Position numbers and translations under genes: made by a program
NCBI GenBank assembly: GCA_037389465.1
Contig: JAZARR010000171.1
Location: 1,984,001-2,048,000, forward strand
Reading direction: 5' to 3'
Origin: Baylisascaris procyonis
Taxonomy: Eukaryota > Nematoda > Chromadorea > Rhabditida > Ascarididae
DNA length: 64,000 nucleotides
Notes under the pieces: model-generated
What the model saw: only the letters and a program-made list of their open reading frames with translations
Told to the model about the DNA's origin: nothing
Database searches by the model: none
In this document: positions 1-12,700 of the stretch, piece by piece
How the letters are laid out: each line of letters begins with the position of its first letter
How positions within the stretch are numbered: the first letter of the stretch is position 1

Positions 1-104
1 CGGTGAAAGGCAAACTCAATTTTGTAAGATTTTTCAGGTTTTTTTCATTCTTTTTCAATTATTTCAAATCAGAGCATTTCCCATCCTTAAAAAATTGTTT
101 GCAG

Positions 105-1305
105 GTTTTCTGCTTTTTACCGAAAATTTCTGCACGAATGTGCGAACTTCGCAAACGTCAACTCTACGAAAGTGGGAAACATTCACTAAGTGAACGCTAT
201 CAACTTGCAGAGAATGAACGAACGGCAAAATTTTTACGGCCTTTAGTGGTACTTATCTCATTAACAACTTTCATTGCCCTTTCATCATTTTTTGCTGGTC
301 TAAGCTTCGATCCGCACATTAAATATATATTTTTCTCCACCTATCATCTCGTGTTTGCAATTCAGGTTTGATATTTCTTTACATTCTGTTGAATTTTTGC
401 TTATGATATCTCTATTCCTCGTAAAAACTACAATGGCCTCACAATTAGTTGCGCGTTTCAACGGGAAAAGTTGCATGACACTACACTTCCGATATGCTGC
501 ATTATTCTAGATATCGCCGCATTTTTACAGGCGCTTTGCCTGGTTCACTTTGGACTGCGGTAACAAAAAAAAAGGTTGACATCATCCTGCATAATACTCA
601 TTAAAAATTAACACTCATCCCGAAATGCTTTTAAGATTATTTATGAGGTTCTCCTTCTCCGAACTAAAACCTTTTAATAATAAGTTATCATAATACTAGA
701 ATTTCTTTGGTTAGTAAGCCGAATCATTTAATTGGCATTATTATTCCATCTGCATTTATTATATGCAATGCCTATGCAATAATAACCTCACAATGAAATG
801 CAAACGTTTTATTAATCTAATGATTTCCATTAAGCTTTCTGATCTTGTGGGAACGGTAATTATTGGTTAGATATCACTGTGCAATGATGAAATTTTTTCT
901 CTGGAAATTCTGCCTACAGCCCTGCAACCAGTTACTGGCTAAATCTTTGATTGAGACTATCATTAATAAAACTTAATGACGCACAGGCATTTCAACATGC
1001 CACTTTGAAATCATAATAAGACAGCTAAGTCTTAATGCGAACGTTTGAATTTCTAGAGTATATTCTAACGGAAATTTTATTTTTAGGCTATTATGGTAAC
1101 AATTGTCTCGGTAAGAAACGACTCACGCATTCGTGCTGCATTTTTACGAATGGTTACTTGCCCAAATGCTGTCGCACAAGGAAATCTTCATCTGAAAAGT
1201 GTCTCGGCTATAAAGCCGATTGGAATGTCACCCGACGAGGAAAGAAGATTATATTTTGAAAGCTATGCAAAAGCGTGGCGTGGAGAGTCTATAGCAGCCA
1301 GGTGA
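105..1305 (+). CDS. Serpentine chemoreceptor, Sra/Srab/Sre type, C-terminal part (5' partial)
   Basis: Two exons are visible: 105-365 and 1087-1305 (stop TGA), joined in phase 0. They encode 159 residues. The first exon carries the third intracellular loop, with a motif of the form LSERYQLAEN followed by a hydrophobic helix (about residues 43-66, starting RPLVVLISL), which is TM6. TM7 begins around YIFFSTYHLVFAIQ and crosses the intron into AIMVTIVSV, followed by a 50-60 residue hydrophilic C-tail ending ESIAAR. The LSxRYQxxEN segment before TM6 is typical of the nematode Sra/Srab/Srb/Sre superfamily of candidate chemosensory receptors, which act in cilia of sensory neurons; the exact subfamily cannot be decided. 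The acceptors (TTTGCAG and TTTTAG) are standard; the donor GTTTGA is weak but keeps phase. TM1-TM5 lie beyond the left edge. The start at 105 is the 3' splice site, not a start codon. Confidence 0.7.
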
Positions 1306-2106
1306 ATTTATAGAGAAGATCGAACAGACACAAGTATCAATTTTTAAAGATGTGCATGTTCGATATACGGGATACTGCAAAAAGCATAAAAGTGTTTATA
1401 TGATTAAATTTGTCCCATGTACTGCCGTACAGGAAAGATACGTTCAGTGTGTGAGCATTTCCAGTGGTTACCCTAATATATATGCAAAATTATTGAGGAA
1501 AATGGGAAAGAAATTTTGAAATGAGCGAACGTCATTGCAATAGGCTGAAATGTTTTAACCGAAAACTGCATACAACACTCCAGTTCTATCATGTTGAAGC
1601 ATTTTTTATAAATCAGCATTTTACTGGAAACAGATCGTTCGACTGCTAGAGGCGGGGTGCACGACGTGTTAGGCGGGGTTCGGTGAGAAGAAGTAGTTTA
1701 GAAAAATTTGTGAAAAGAATTCCTGCTGTCCCTCTTGAGTATCATTTTGAGTATTTATAGCCCTTATCCAGTCCTTAACGCATATATCTTTTTTCTTGTA
1801 TTGTAAACGGATGATTGTTCAATACCAACAATTAGCATATATACTTTCCGAACTGGTTACTTATTATTTATTACTGTTTAGATCCTTAATGATTGTCTTA
1901 TGGTAGTGATGTGTTTTAGTGCTTTTATTGCTACGGAAGATTCTATCTAAAATACGCGTAAAGTTTGAATAATTTGTATTAATTTCGATCACCGCTTACA
2001 ACAGCAATGCATTCAAAGTGGTTAAAAGGTCCGAAATATTTGTGATCAATAAGAGCAAAAATCGTTTGAGTCTCAAGAAGAAAAAAAAGATTGGAGACAT
2101 CATTTA

Positions 2107-2136
2107 ATAATTTCAATCATTATGCTTCATCTCATT
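2107..2136 (+). repeat. 30-base direct repeat, copy 1
   Basis: The 30 bases here, starting ATAATTTCAATCATTATG, recur without change at 2782-2811. A shorter diverged copy, sharing TCATTATGtTTCATCTCAT with one mismatch, lies at 2611-2629. Confidence 0.8.
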
Positions 2137-2781
2137 GTTTCGATTGTTGTTCCTATTTGAATTGCAATTCTTAGAGTCTTTATAATATTTTTAGGAAGAA
2201 AAAATATGTTTGCAAATTGACATCCATATTTCAACAAAATAATGCATTGTTCATCTTATTATCACAGGAACAATAATTTAAAAAAAACAAAAAATTATAT
2301 GAATATTCATTATGCTTATATTTGAAGGACAACAATAACGATGTCATTTAAATTATAGTCAATTAATTTTAATAGCGTCAATCAAAGAGTTTCATCTTTT
2401 CAAATTAAATGTCTCAACGTTTAAATCTCAAATATGAGCCATCTCTCCTCATATCCTTCTTTATCTTTATAGGTGCTATCGAAAAAAAACATGAGAATTT
2501 CAAGCGCAGATGAGCGCACCACTCTCACCCTCTCGGTTTACTAGAAGAAGGGCAAGGGAGAAAGTAGCTATCATAACTGTCATCTGAATTTTGTCAAGTT
2601 GAAAATAGGCTCATTATGTTTCATCTCATAGTCTAGTTTGCAAAAGGATCCTCATTTGAGAGTTGAAGTAGCAAGCTGACTTCATACCCGAAAACTCTGA
2701 AAGATTTAGGCTATCATGATCTCATTCAATCAAGCCTTAGCTGAGTCTCCGGAATGGAACCATTTTTACATGCATCGGATG

Positions 2782-2811
2782 ATAATTTCAATCATTATGC
2801 TTCATCTCATT
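2782..2811 (+). repeat. 30-base direct repeat, copy 2
   Basis: Identical to 2107-2136. Its right half forms the left arm of the hairpin at 2798-2855. Confidence 0.8.
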
Positions 2812-2855
2812 TCTCTCCAAAATCGAATCATTCTGGAGATAAATGAGATGAAGCA
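2798..2855. repeat. Inverted repeat: 22-bp stem, one mismatch, 14-nt loop
   Basis: Arms 2798-2819 and 2834-2855 are reverse complements except for one position (TGCTTCATCTCATTT followed by C or A, then TCTCCA). The 14-nt spacer is unpaired. The structure could be a palindromic end of a small transposon remnant or a hairpin-forming transcript; no host gene surrounds it. Confidence 0.75.
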
Positions 2856-3550
2856 TTGCAGAGCAAATGCCCGTTCGAAAGTCACATCAACAAAACGATG
2901 GTCTGTTTGTACAGATGGATCTGTCTGTCTGACAGTCGACAGGGGAACAATTGAGACCATATTTTATACAGTTAATACCATTTCCTTTCACCTTTCGTTA
3001 TCGGCAGTCCATAATAATTATTGGCCAAAGGAGCAGAATGCAAATATCTCATACATACTATTCTTTACAAAGAATTGACGATGAGTTGTTGATATTTTAT
3101 TTGATTATCTCTTCTTGATAGTCAGCTGTGGTGACAAATTGGTTCGGATACTCTGCTTCCAAAATAGTTTTTTTCTATGGGCCAATTTCCATTCAGCAGA
3201 GGGTGCAAAAAATTTTTGCATATTCAGTGTATGAATTTAGTATAAAAAGCATTCAACAAAATTCACTTCTAGGACTCTAAATTCACTCTTTTCGACTATG
3301 AATGCCGAGTCTCACTGACCAGCCGACGAAAAATCTGATGAACAAATCTTCAGGATGTAAAATAACGCATCAGGATAGTTATCATTCTAAACGCCTCTCT
3401 AAAAAAGTTCTTCGTTCACAAATCTGTCGTTCTTTACACCAGGGTGATCTGAGTGAATTCCTAAATGCGTTGCCCCAACGCACATAGATGTAAACGAAAA
3501 AAAAACCAAAGAATGTTCATGTAGAAAGTGTATCGAATAGAGAAAGCAGG

Positions 3551-3618
3551 TCTCTGATAGTATATGTGTGATAGTATACTGTTATCTCTGATAGTATACT
3601 GTTATCACTGATATCAAA
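3551..3618. repeat. Short tandem repeat, about 20-bp unit, three imperfect copies
   Basis: The unit CTCTGATAGTATACTGTTAT is repeated about three times, the first copy diverged (TATATGTGTG in the middle). No coding frame is associated. Confidence 0.7.
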
Positions 3619-6454
3619 ACTACTGATGAAGGCAATACCACTGAAACAAAAAAGATATCAGTACGAAGCAATGATACTAAAACAGTGATAAAGCCTAGTT
3701 CATTTATTGGCTATCGAAAATACCGCAAAATTCAATATAAAAGATGAAAATCGTTGGCGCAAAATCAACGTTCCACTAGTTATGGTAACTACGAGCTCAA
3801 ACAGCTTAGTTCATATTACGAAACATCAAATTTCTTTTCAGTTTAGGCTTTGGAAAATTCAGTATTTTGCAAGTTTTAAGGTTCCCACTTATGGCTATGT
3901 TGATTAATATGTTTCCCTATTGCGAAAAAATAAACGATAGAAAGTGATCGTTGAAATGTGCAAAGATTTTTATTATTTCGTAATTGAAATGGACATGTCT
4001 ATATAGACTTGGAAAAAAGGACGTGAAAGAGGTGTTCGTTTATAACTTTTCAATGCATCAGTGATAGCAAATCATAGGTATTTTTGCTGATTTCAGTACA
4101 ATGCTACTGCATGACAAACATCTGCTTAGTGTCGTTCAAATATTAGTGTTGGAAGATAGGCGTATCATTAGATGAACATAATTGATGTGATTGAAGGATT
4201 TATTGTATTTACACTCTTTAATAATGAATTTAAATAACGAATCACAACAATGATGAAATCAATCTAATTGAATATCATTCCACCAGTGTGTTAAATCCAT
4301 CGAACTTCATCGTTGTGTGATATTTTCTGCTCCCGAATTTCACCTATTTACTATCCCTAAGTATATATGTTAAGGTGCGACAACACAAGAATACAATATA
4401 CTCAAATTTCATTTAACTTTCAATTCTATGAATTCCACACTAAACGCATCAATTTCAACAAATAAATTATCGTACAATTGTGTATGAGTATAACCATCAT
4501 AGTGAAAGCATAGTAACACGTCAAATGAGTGCACGCGGCATTTCCTCATCAAGCGAACAATCTGGATTCTCTGCCAACGTAAACAGGGAGCACCGCTATC
4601 TAATTTTAATTCGCACGGTATGTGCACTTTTCAATACGCCGAGTTAATTTATTCGCATTCATATCTTCGATCGCATTGCTTGCATGATACGGAAAATATC
4701 ATTGTTTATTTGGCTAACAACGTATAGAAAATATCAACACTTTGATTTTCTTGTGATTCTTATTAAAACTATGAATTATTTTTAAATTATAAGTGTATTC
4801 AATTCAGATTGAAATGAATTCACGAATGACGTTAGCACTAATAAAATATGAAAAAGTGCACTACAATTTCCTCAGTTACTATTCCTGATGTACTAAGAGT
4901 TCAAAAATTATCAGTTTTTCTTCGCTATGGCATTGAAAAAAAAAATGCCCCAAACGAAACGTAAATGTAGTTTGCAAAATTATTTCAGTTTGCGTGCAAA
5001 TATTCCTACATCTTCCATTTGCAATTTGAATACTATTTTTGATTTATTCAACGGATTTGTTGCAATAAAATTTTGCATTTATTCAACGAACAAATGAGAG
5101 AAAAGTGAATAAATTGAAAATGTAAATGGCACTAATGAGAGTGTTATTGCTTCTTTTTCTTTTGCTCGTAGAAAATAATACGAATAACATTTCGGTAAAT
5201 ACACTGAATTACTGATATTAGACGATCAGAAAGGATCAACAGTTTGCCTGAAATTGGTAGAATGCAAAAGCATCATCTTATCTCTATTTGTTGCATACTC
5301 GCTAAGAATACAACGATTACACCTATCGTTTTGCTTTTTGCAAATATTCAACATGTGGTTGACTCGGCTGTGATACAAAAGTGTAATTAGGAATAGAGAG
5401 ATAATGGTGGCAAGGAAAATAATAACCACAACTGTTGACAGAACAGCTATCGGCAAGACTACTATTATGCCAGCCACATAAGCAAAGGCATTTCACTTTT
5501 TTGAAGCGTGTTATTCCTTGCCAGTTCTCTCCCCCTTTTTCATTGCCTTCCACTTTCTTCCAGTCTCCTCCACCATTTCCGAGCACAGCAGGATCTGAAT
5601 TTCACTGTTCAAAAATCGGCAAACTATTTACCGCCCTTTTTCGTTCGTATCATTATACATTATATTATAATATGTGCACTACAAAAGTTTTAATGGGACA
5701 TGGGCAAGCGGGCAAATTACACTTCCTGAAGCTTTATCCGACAATTACCCACATCATTTTCAATGTAACTTTTGATGCAATAATTAAATGCACCATCGGT
5801 TCATGTTCGCTTAACGTTTCATTTTGTTTGAGCACAGAAAATATTGAACCTTGGACACTAACCTCTTTGATCATTTAACTTTTAAGGAAATATCGAAATT
5901 TTAGCTTTTATTATCTATTCTCTGCGGGTATGGTCGAAGGATAGTGATTTTTTTTGTAGTAGGGTTCCCATTGCGATATACTCCATAATTTGCTGATAAA
6001 TCATGAAACTGATTAATCCGACCGGCCGAATTGGGAAAGTGCAAACCGCGCCAACACTCTAATAATCTTTCCCACTAAATCTTTTTTGGCTTTCCACGGA
6101 TACAATAAAATGTCAAAGAGTAACAATTTGTTCAGATCCATTTGTTCACCGAAATGGTCATAGAGAGAGGGATGATAATGTAACACAAAAAGCTGCATTT
6201 ACATATGAACATAATAGATGAAGAAGAATTGATTCCTCTTTTATTCACATTTCAACATCTGACGGTAACGTTTTACTTAAGAAAATTTCTTAATGGCGGA
6301 AAACTTTCAACGGAAACAAATTTCAGGATGATTCAATTTTCTTCGTTTGTCATTAGCTCTGATTGAATTGGAGATGAAAGGATTAATTAGTGAGTCATAA
6401 GCATTTAGAGAAATTATTAGTCAATCTAATTTATTGCTTCTACTAGATTAAACA

Positions 6455-6633
6455 ATGTTCAGCTTGTTGGCAGGTCTGCTGCTAATTTCGGTGAGCCATT
6501 TATATATTTTTCGATGAATGATTATTCCTCAATTCAATTGGCCGGTTTTCTTATCAACTAATTTCTAGCTTTATCACGAAAAATAAAATATTTAAATTAT
6601 TATTTCGGTTTCAGAAAAATCACATTTACAAAG

Positions 6634-6704
<71 letters not shown>

Positions 6705-9700
6705 AGCATATATGTCCCATATGTGCACTTTTATCGGTCGAATAGGGGAGAAGAGCCAAACGAATGTATGAACTCTAAGACAAAAATGTTCGGAGTTAAT
6801 TATTTATAATCTCACCTCCCCTCCCCTTTTTCTTCTTTTCCCATCGGCATCCTAAAATCCACATTCGTGGTTTTTGCACTTATTCTCTTCGGTAAGCTGC
6901 GACTGATGCTATTGATGAAGTGACAACAATTTAGCGCATTGAGTACTGCAAGCTGCTTTTTTAAATTTCAATTACACTATGATGCCAAAGATCAAAATTG
7001 TAATGAAAATGATCTTAAATAAGAATTTTTAAGAGTATCAAAAAAAAAAATATGAGAAATGCCTCAAATAGCCTCGCAATAAAACCTGGGTGCATTACGT
7101 TGAGCACGCTGAGCAAAAAAAAAAATCAGTTCGATTAGAACAGAAGAACGATTCTGCACTTTTCGAGCACTTAAGAAGTGTAATAAAACGCAGAACGGGT
7201 ATTTTATTTATAAGGACAATTCAGATAAAAAGCTTGGAAACTCGGCGTGGAAACTTTGCTGAGATGAGTTTGGCCATTCCCAATTGTGATATTAACATAA
7301 ACGAATAGACACTAAGTGTCATTTGCAAAGTAAACAAACAAAAAAAAGAGAAGATATGTCAAAGAACTTATAATGCCCTAGAAGCTGCTATGATATACGA
7401 TTTAGCATCTCGTCCAAATATCCAGCCAGTCCCACAAGTGCCCAGCAGAGACCAAAATATACAAAATAATATCCTCGTATTCTAGCTTACCTTGTCGCCT
7501 GCACAAATATTCACTTTTATTTACAGGTAAATCCCTTTTCTTCAACCTGTCCAAAGGATGGCGAAATATCGGTAAATCAGCAAATGTGATGGTTTAGGAC
7601 GTAAACTACACACAAGATTTCCTATTTCTGACCCCGCCGATTTCGAATTGAAACTGTCGGACAGCCGGATAGCATACGCAGACACACACAGACATGACAA
7701 AATCATAGTTGTCTCTTGCGAAATGAATTTGCAGTAATAGGCATATGAGAAGGAAAGCCTTTGAAGTTTTGATGTAAACGCCCCGAAATCAAATAAGGTC
7801 TATCAAACCAAAGTTCATGTCGCATTTCCGTTCTTTTATCGTCCAGAAGAAGTTTTTTATCTGAGCAAATCTTCGGATGGATACATCTTTCGATAAGTGA
7901 TGTCGGCATGATTTCCAGCATAAATGAAATTTGATAACGGAATTGACTACCATGAAATCTATTCCGGTTTTTTTCTATTCCTCAAACGAATTCTCAAAAC
8001 TGTTGAATCATTGACCAATATGTCAAAAAAAAGATCGTCTAAGTATTTAAGTTTGATTAATCCAAAAAATTCGAATGCTCAACAATATTTGAGTAGCCTT
8101 ATTTCGAGCTGAATATAATTTTCGAAAACGAAAAATTTTGTTATTCAATAAATAACAACCAAAAATCAAGCAACCGAGCGAGAAAGAAAAAAGCCCTATA
8201 GTGTTTTAATCAGCCCATTCTCAAAGCATGTCAAAAATTTCAATGATAGAGTTCATATTGTTGTTGAAACTTTCAGTTTGCTTTATGTGGTATTTTGTTG
8301 AATATAATTTCTTTATATTTGGTATGGAAACGAACCGATCTTCATGGCTCATATGGGATTTTATGTACCTCAATGGCAATTACGAATATTATCATTGAAA
8401 CAGCATTGCTCACTTATTGCTCCCTTGAGACAATTTTGTACGATTTGAAATATTTATTTAACATCGTATAATTAATGATTTCTAAAGACTAAAATTTAGC
8501 AAATATTTTTCTCCCATAGCGATTAGTTCATCAGCAGAAATTGTTGCTTATATAAATGTTAGTTGTTGACTGAGTAAAATGAGAACAAAAATTTGCAAAC
8601 CTTCGCTTGAATTTCATTAACTGAACCTAGAAAAATCAGGGAACAAACGAATAAATTAAGATCAAATCTAAGTTATTTCTCAAATTTGTTGATTGGATTT
8701 GTATTCTCTGATATCCATTGCCGGAAACTGATTCGCAAAGATATTGGATGATTCAAGCGATTACGGAAATATTCCAATTTTTTTTCATAGTATTTCAGAA
8801 CTGATTGATGCAGTAATTTTTTTTTTGTGACAAACTCACCAGAAGTGATTCGTAAAAATTAGCCAAAATTCATGATGATTCGATTCAAAAAAACGCTGTT
8901 TTATTGCTACAGGAAGAACAATATACTTATAAAGATCGAGTTCACATGATTCGATTCTATTAGGTAATATTGAGTCCACAGTTGATAATTTGAAAGGTGG
9001 AAATTATTGAGCCAATACTTCAGATGGATATTCAAAAGTAGTAGAAAGCCCAGAAATTGTATATTGTTACTTTAGAAGTGCGGAAATAAAACAGTTATAT
9101 TTTTCGCAATAAAATGTGTGCGTTCGATATTTTCGAATATTTCATTACGTTGATAGAAATAGTTATAGAAAATCAAAAAAAATTCTTTTCATCAGAGATT
9201 CATCATTCATCAACTATTTAATCTACGACTTCGATAATCTACTAATAAAAAATAGATAATTTTTAAAATTATTCCTTTATTTAAACGAATAATTTATCAA
9301 TCTGTTGCTTCTATTAGTGCAAAAAATAATAATAATAATAATAATTTTAGCGGTACAGATCTCTCCATGACGATAGACATCTCTATTGGATATATCACTA
9401 GCGTTTGTTATTATTCGGGGATTCTCATTCATTTATCGATTGCGATTAATCGTCTTGCAGCGATTTCACTTCAAGCAAAATATAATGAAGTATTTACGAA
9501 ACGTAGCACCATAGGTATTGTTGCGTTATGTAATGGTATACCTATGATTGGTCTCGTCGTACTTTTAACTGGTAGATTTTTCAATAATTCAAAGTTAATT
9601 TTTTTCAAATAAAACTTCTCTTACTATCCATCGAAATAAATCTTCTCGAATAAAGGTTTATTTGTTAAAAATGAGCGTTACCAAGTGTGAATAGTAGCAT

Positions 9701-12700
9701 TTTCTAAATTTATCTATCGTAAAAAAATTCCGAGAATAGTATATTCACTGCGAAAGCTGACGTTAATTGGACTTACTCAGAGAGACATCACTGCATGCAT
9801 AAAATCACGATAGGAATGGCGCAATTTCCACCCTGAGAGATAGCATCTATGTGTCGGAAGTTGAGTGAGTTTGATCTCAAAAACTTTCAAACCGATGCAA
9901 AAGCACTGTTGCAACTAATGTTAAAAGTTCATAATTCTTTATAGAAAGCACAAGCTTCTCACAACTTTCAGCTATTTTCTTAGAGACCAGGAAGTTTCTG
10001 CTGTTTATTAGTCCCTCAGAAAATCGCTTCTCGCAACCTGGGGCAATAGGTGGGCATCTGGAGAAAATAGGTGGAAACAGCGATTCGGGAGCTTAGCATG
10101 GATGATTTGTGGACGATTCGAATGAGGATTGCTAAATGAATACGTACGGAAGGGCTTGGTAAAACGATGCACTGAAAAATTTTACCGGTGGCGGAAATTA
10201 AGCATTATCGACCGTCATGCTATCACACATGGGCTGAGTTGAGTTCAAGAACAGTATTTATTATAAAACTCTAATGCAAGGCTGATGCGCCACGTACGCT
10301 ATTCCTTACCTCCTGCTTATATCCTCTCATTGTTTCCCGCTACTCCTCACACTTTGCAATGTTTTCGTTTCCAAAAGGCACATGAAGAGACGCAATTGCA
10401 CTAAAATCATGACCTCTTCCACCGATGTGAGATCGGACTGTCAATAGTTGACAGAGAATGTTCGAATCTATGGTCATCGTTAACAGTAGTATGTATACTT
10501 GTGGATCTATATAATCAGCCGATCAATGGAGAGGATGCAGTAAACTTTGTGCGTGATTGGTACACAACATGATGAAAATCCATCGCCATTTTCGTGTCCA
10601 CAGTTTTCATTCTAAATATTTCAGATGGATGCCACATGCTGTACTATGCAGAAACGGGTCTTTGGTTATACGACTCAACTCAATGTGGACAGTATTTTTC
10701 ATTCTATATTGATTTATGCTTAGCAACAATCGTTATACTATTAGCCTGCTTATTGGACTGTACAAGTATTCACAAGATGCGAGTTATGAACAAGGTTGCT
10801 TCTAGCTCCTAGATTCGTGACCTGTGAGGGAGTGAGGAGCTTGAAAGAGGTGGTAATGAAGAGGAGATGGGGGGAGGAAGAGGGATGGCTATAGCCAGCG
10901 AGCATGAGGAAATCATGTACTGTTCGTACTATCGTCGAGCGCATTTCTGACTATAATAAAAACATTTGCTACTTTATCATCGTTTATTCGCAATATTCTC
11001 GTGTGCTGTTTTATGCAACTCAAACTCGGTCTCAAATGAGTAGCGGATGGAGAATGTTTGGATGATGTATAAAAGTTTTTAGATCTAGCATTTTTGAGTA
11101 TGTGAATTATTATAAATTAATTATAATGTGATCTTTGTGTCAATGTTTCTTCGAGCCTTCGATCTCAACTTTGCTTAGATTTATCGAACAAAGGTTGCTC
11201 CAGTACCATTGTTTGAAACACTATCGCAAATCGATCCTAATATACTATTACAGAACGCTTGAGTACCACCATCAATTGCGTTGAAACGTGTAATTTACCC
11301 AAAATAATCAAATATATTTTACCTGTGAAAGTCACGTTGGAATTGGTGTAAAAATGTTTGAACAGAATTATTGGAATATCACTTGGCGGTTTTCTATGTA
11401 GTAATTTACTAATTTACTACAGAATAGTTGATGATTCCCGCAAATGTTAAGCTCGTGAGTCGTTTTCGCTTGCTGAGGTCACTTAAAAAGTTCTCGCCGA
11501 TTTTAATTCTCTCTTAGAAAATTGCAAATTGAATTTTTCAATTTAAATCTTATAAAATCGCCGATCAAAATCTCTTAGAAAAAAAAATACTTTCAATTTA
11601 TTCTGTTATAAACTTATTGGTTATTGAAGCAAAAAAAAGATTCCACATTTCTAATGTAAGATTTTTACTGAAACATTTTCTTAGTTCCTGGTAACCTGTC
11701 ATGTCCTTTTTCCTACATGTTTCTTACATTCGTTTCATCATTCGTTGTGAGTAATTGGATTATTGAATTTCTTATAAATGACACATTTTTCTTGTTATCG
11801 AGATAATAAGGCCATGATTGCGATAATTACAATACGTAAATGCTTATCAAAATATGTAAACATTTAACTTTTCGCTATTTTTTATAGATTAGTTTGTAAT
11901 TTTATTTCTTTCATTAGTGAGAAATTCAATTGTCCCATTTTCACATATGTCATTTTCAGTTAGCTTCAAAGAATGGACGCCAAAGGTCACTTGATGCAGA
12001 AAGGCGAAGAAGTAAAGAAAGATATTTTCAACTTCAGGTAACAAATTTACCCAATTCATCTTTCACAAAGAAGTTATATAAACATCGCTGAATCTGCGGA
12101 ATTCTTTTGAATAACTTCAACGGGGTTAAGAATGACCAAAGATTTCTGGTGGCGGGATTATAGATGCTGAGGCTGATTGTAAAGGATGCTATTATTCTCA
12201 ATAAATAGTTCAGCAAGGTACAGAATAAGCAAGAAATGTTTCAGGCATGTAGGATTAAGTGAGTTTTTCGGTTTTTGTGACTGAAGAGAGATAGAGGGCG
12301 GCTGAGGAGTGGCGGAGGCAATTTTCTGCTGAAGGATGAAAGAGTTGGATCTCGAGAAACCAGAATTATTAAAATGGAAAAGGAGAGAGGTTCATTTGGT
12401 GCTCTATGATGTGTACCGTTTCCTCGGAAAACACTACCCCATCTTTTCAAGAAACCTTTGGTATAACCGTCCAGCATGGCGAATGTGAATGTCATGTATA
12501 GCTTTTCAAGCTATCTTTATGGGTTCTAGCGGTTTCTTGAAACATCTAGCTTTGCCAAATCGCTTAGCGTTCACTAGAGACTATTGAGTGATGGATGAAC
12601 ATTGGCTATTACTTTGCTTCCGTGTGCATGGTTTTGATGGATTTTTCAATGAATTTTGATAACATACTCTGTGTATCAATGATCGATGCAAAAGCGTTAA

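Larger units (their letters stand above)
1306..6454. other. Intergenic region between the two receptor genes
   Basis: No gene could be supported over about 5.1 kb. Several open frames of 60-150 codons occur (for example 2716-3078 and 5435-5878 on plus, 5226-5477 on minus), but at this base composition such lengths arise by chance and none has a recognisable motif or a matching splice pair. The minus frame at 5226-5477 has a strongly hydrophobic stretch followed by a Cys-rich hydrophilic tail and is the least dismissible. The region also holds a near-perfect hairpin (2798-2855), copies of a 30-base repeat (2107, 2782, 2611) and a short tandem repeat (3551-3618). Confidence 0.6.

Noticed and set aside
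2716..3078. 120-codon plus-strand open frame
   Set aside because: It spans the hairpin and the 30-base repeat, has no family motif, and its length is within chance for this composition.
5435..5878. 147-codon plus-strand open frame
   Set aside because: Low-complexity Phe/Ser/Pro-rich translation with no motif; the opposite strand is open too. It is probably chance.
7703..7921. 72-codon minus frame in intron 1 of the Srx gene
   Set aside because: It has ATG and stop and a fairly coding-like composition, but there is no motif, no splice support and the length is unremarkable.
12245..12258. 14-nt micro-exon (TTTCAG ... GTGAGT) after Srx exon 5
   Set aside because: Both splice signals are good, but inclusion breaks the frame; the exon at 13753 joins exon 5 directly in phase and supplies TM6.
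12600..12660. TM7-like HGFDG...FN motif on plus
   Set aside because: Looked like an Srx TM7, but no acceptor keeps the frame; the real end of the gene was found at 13753-14197.
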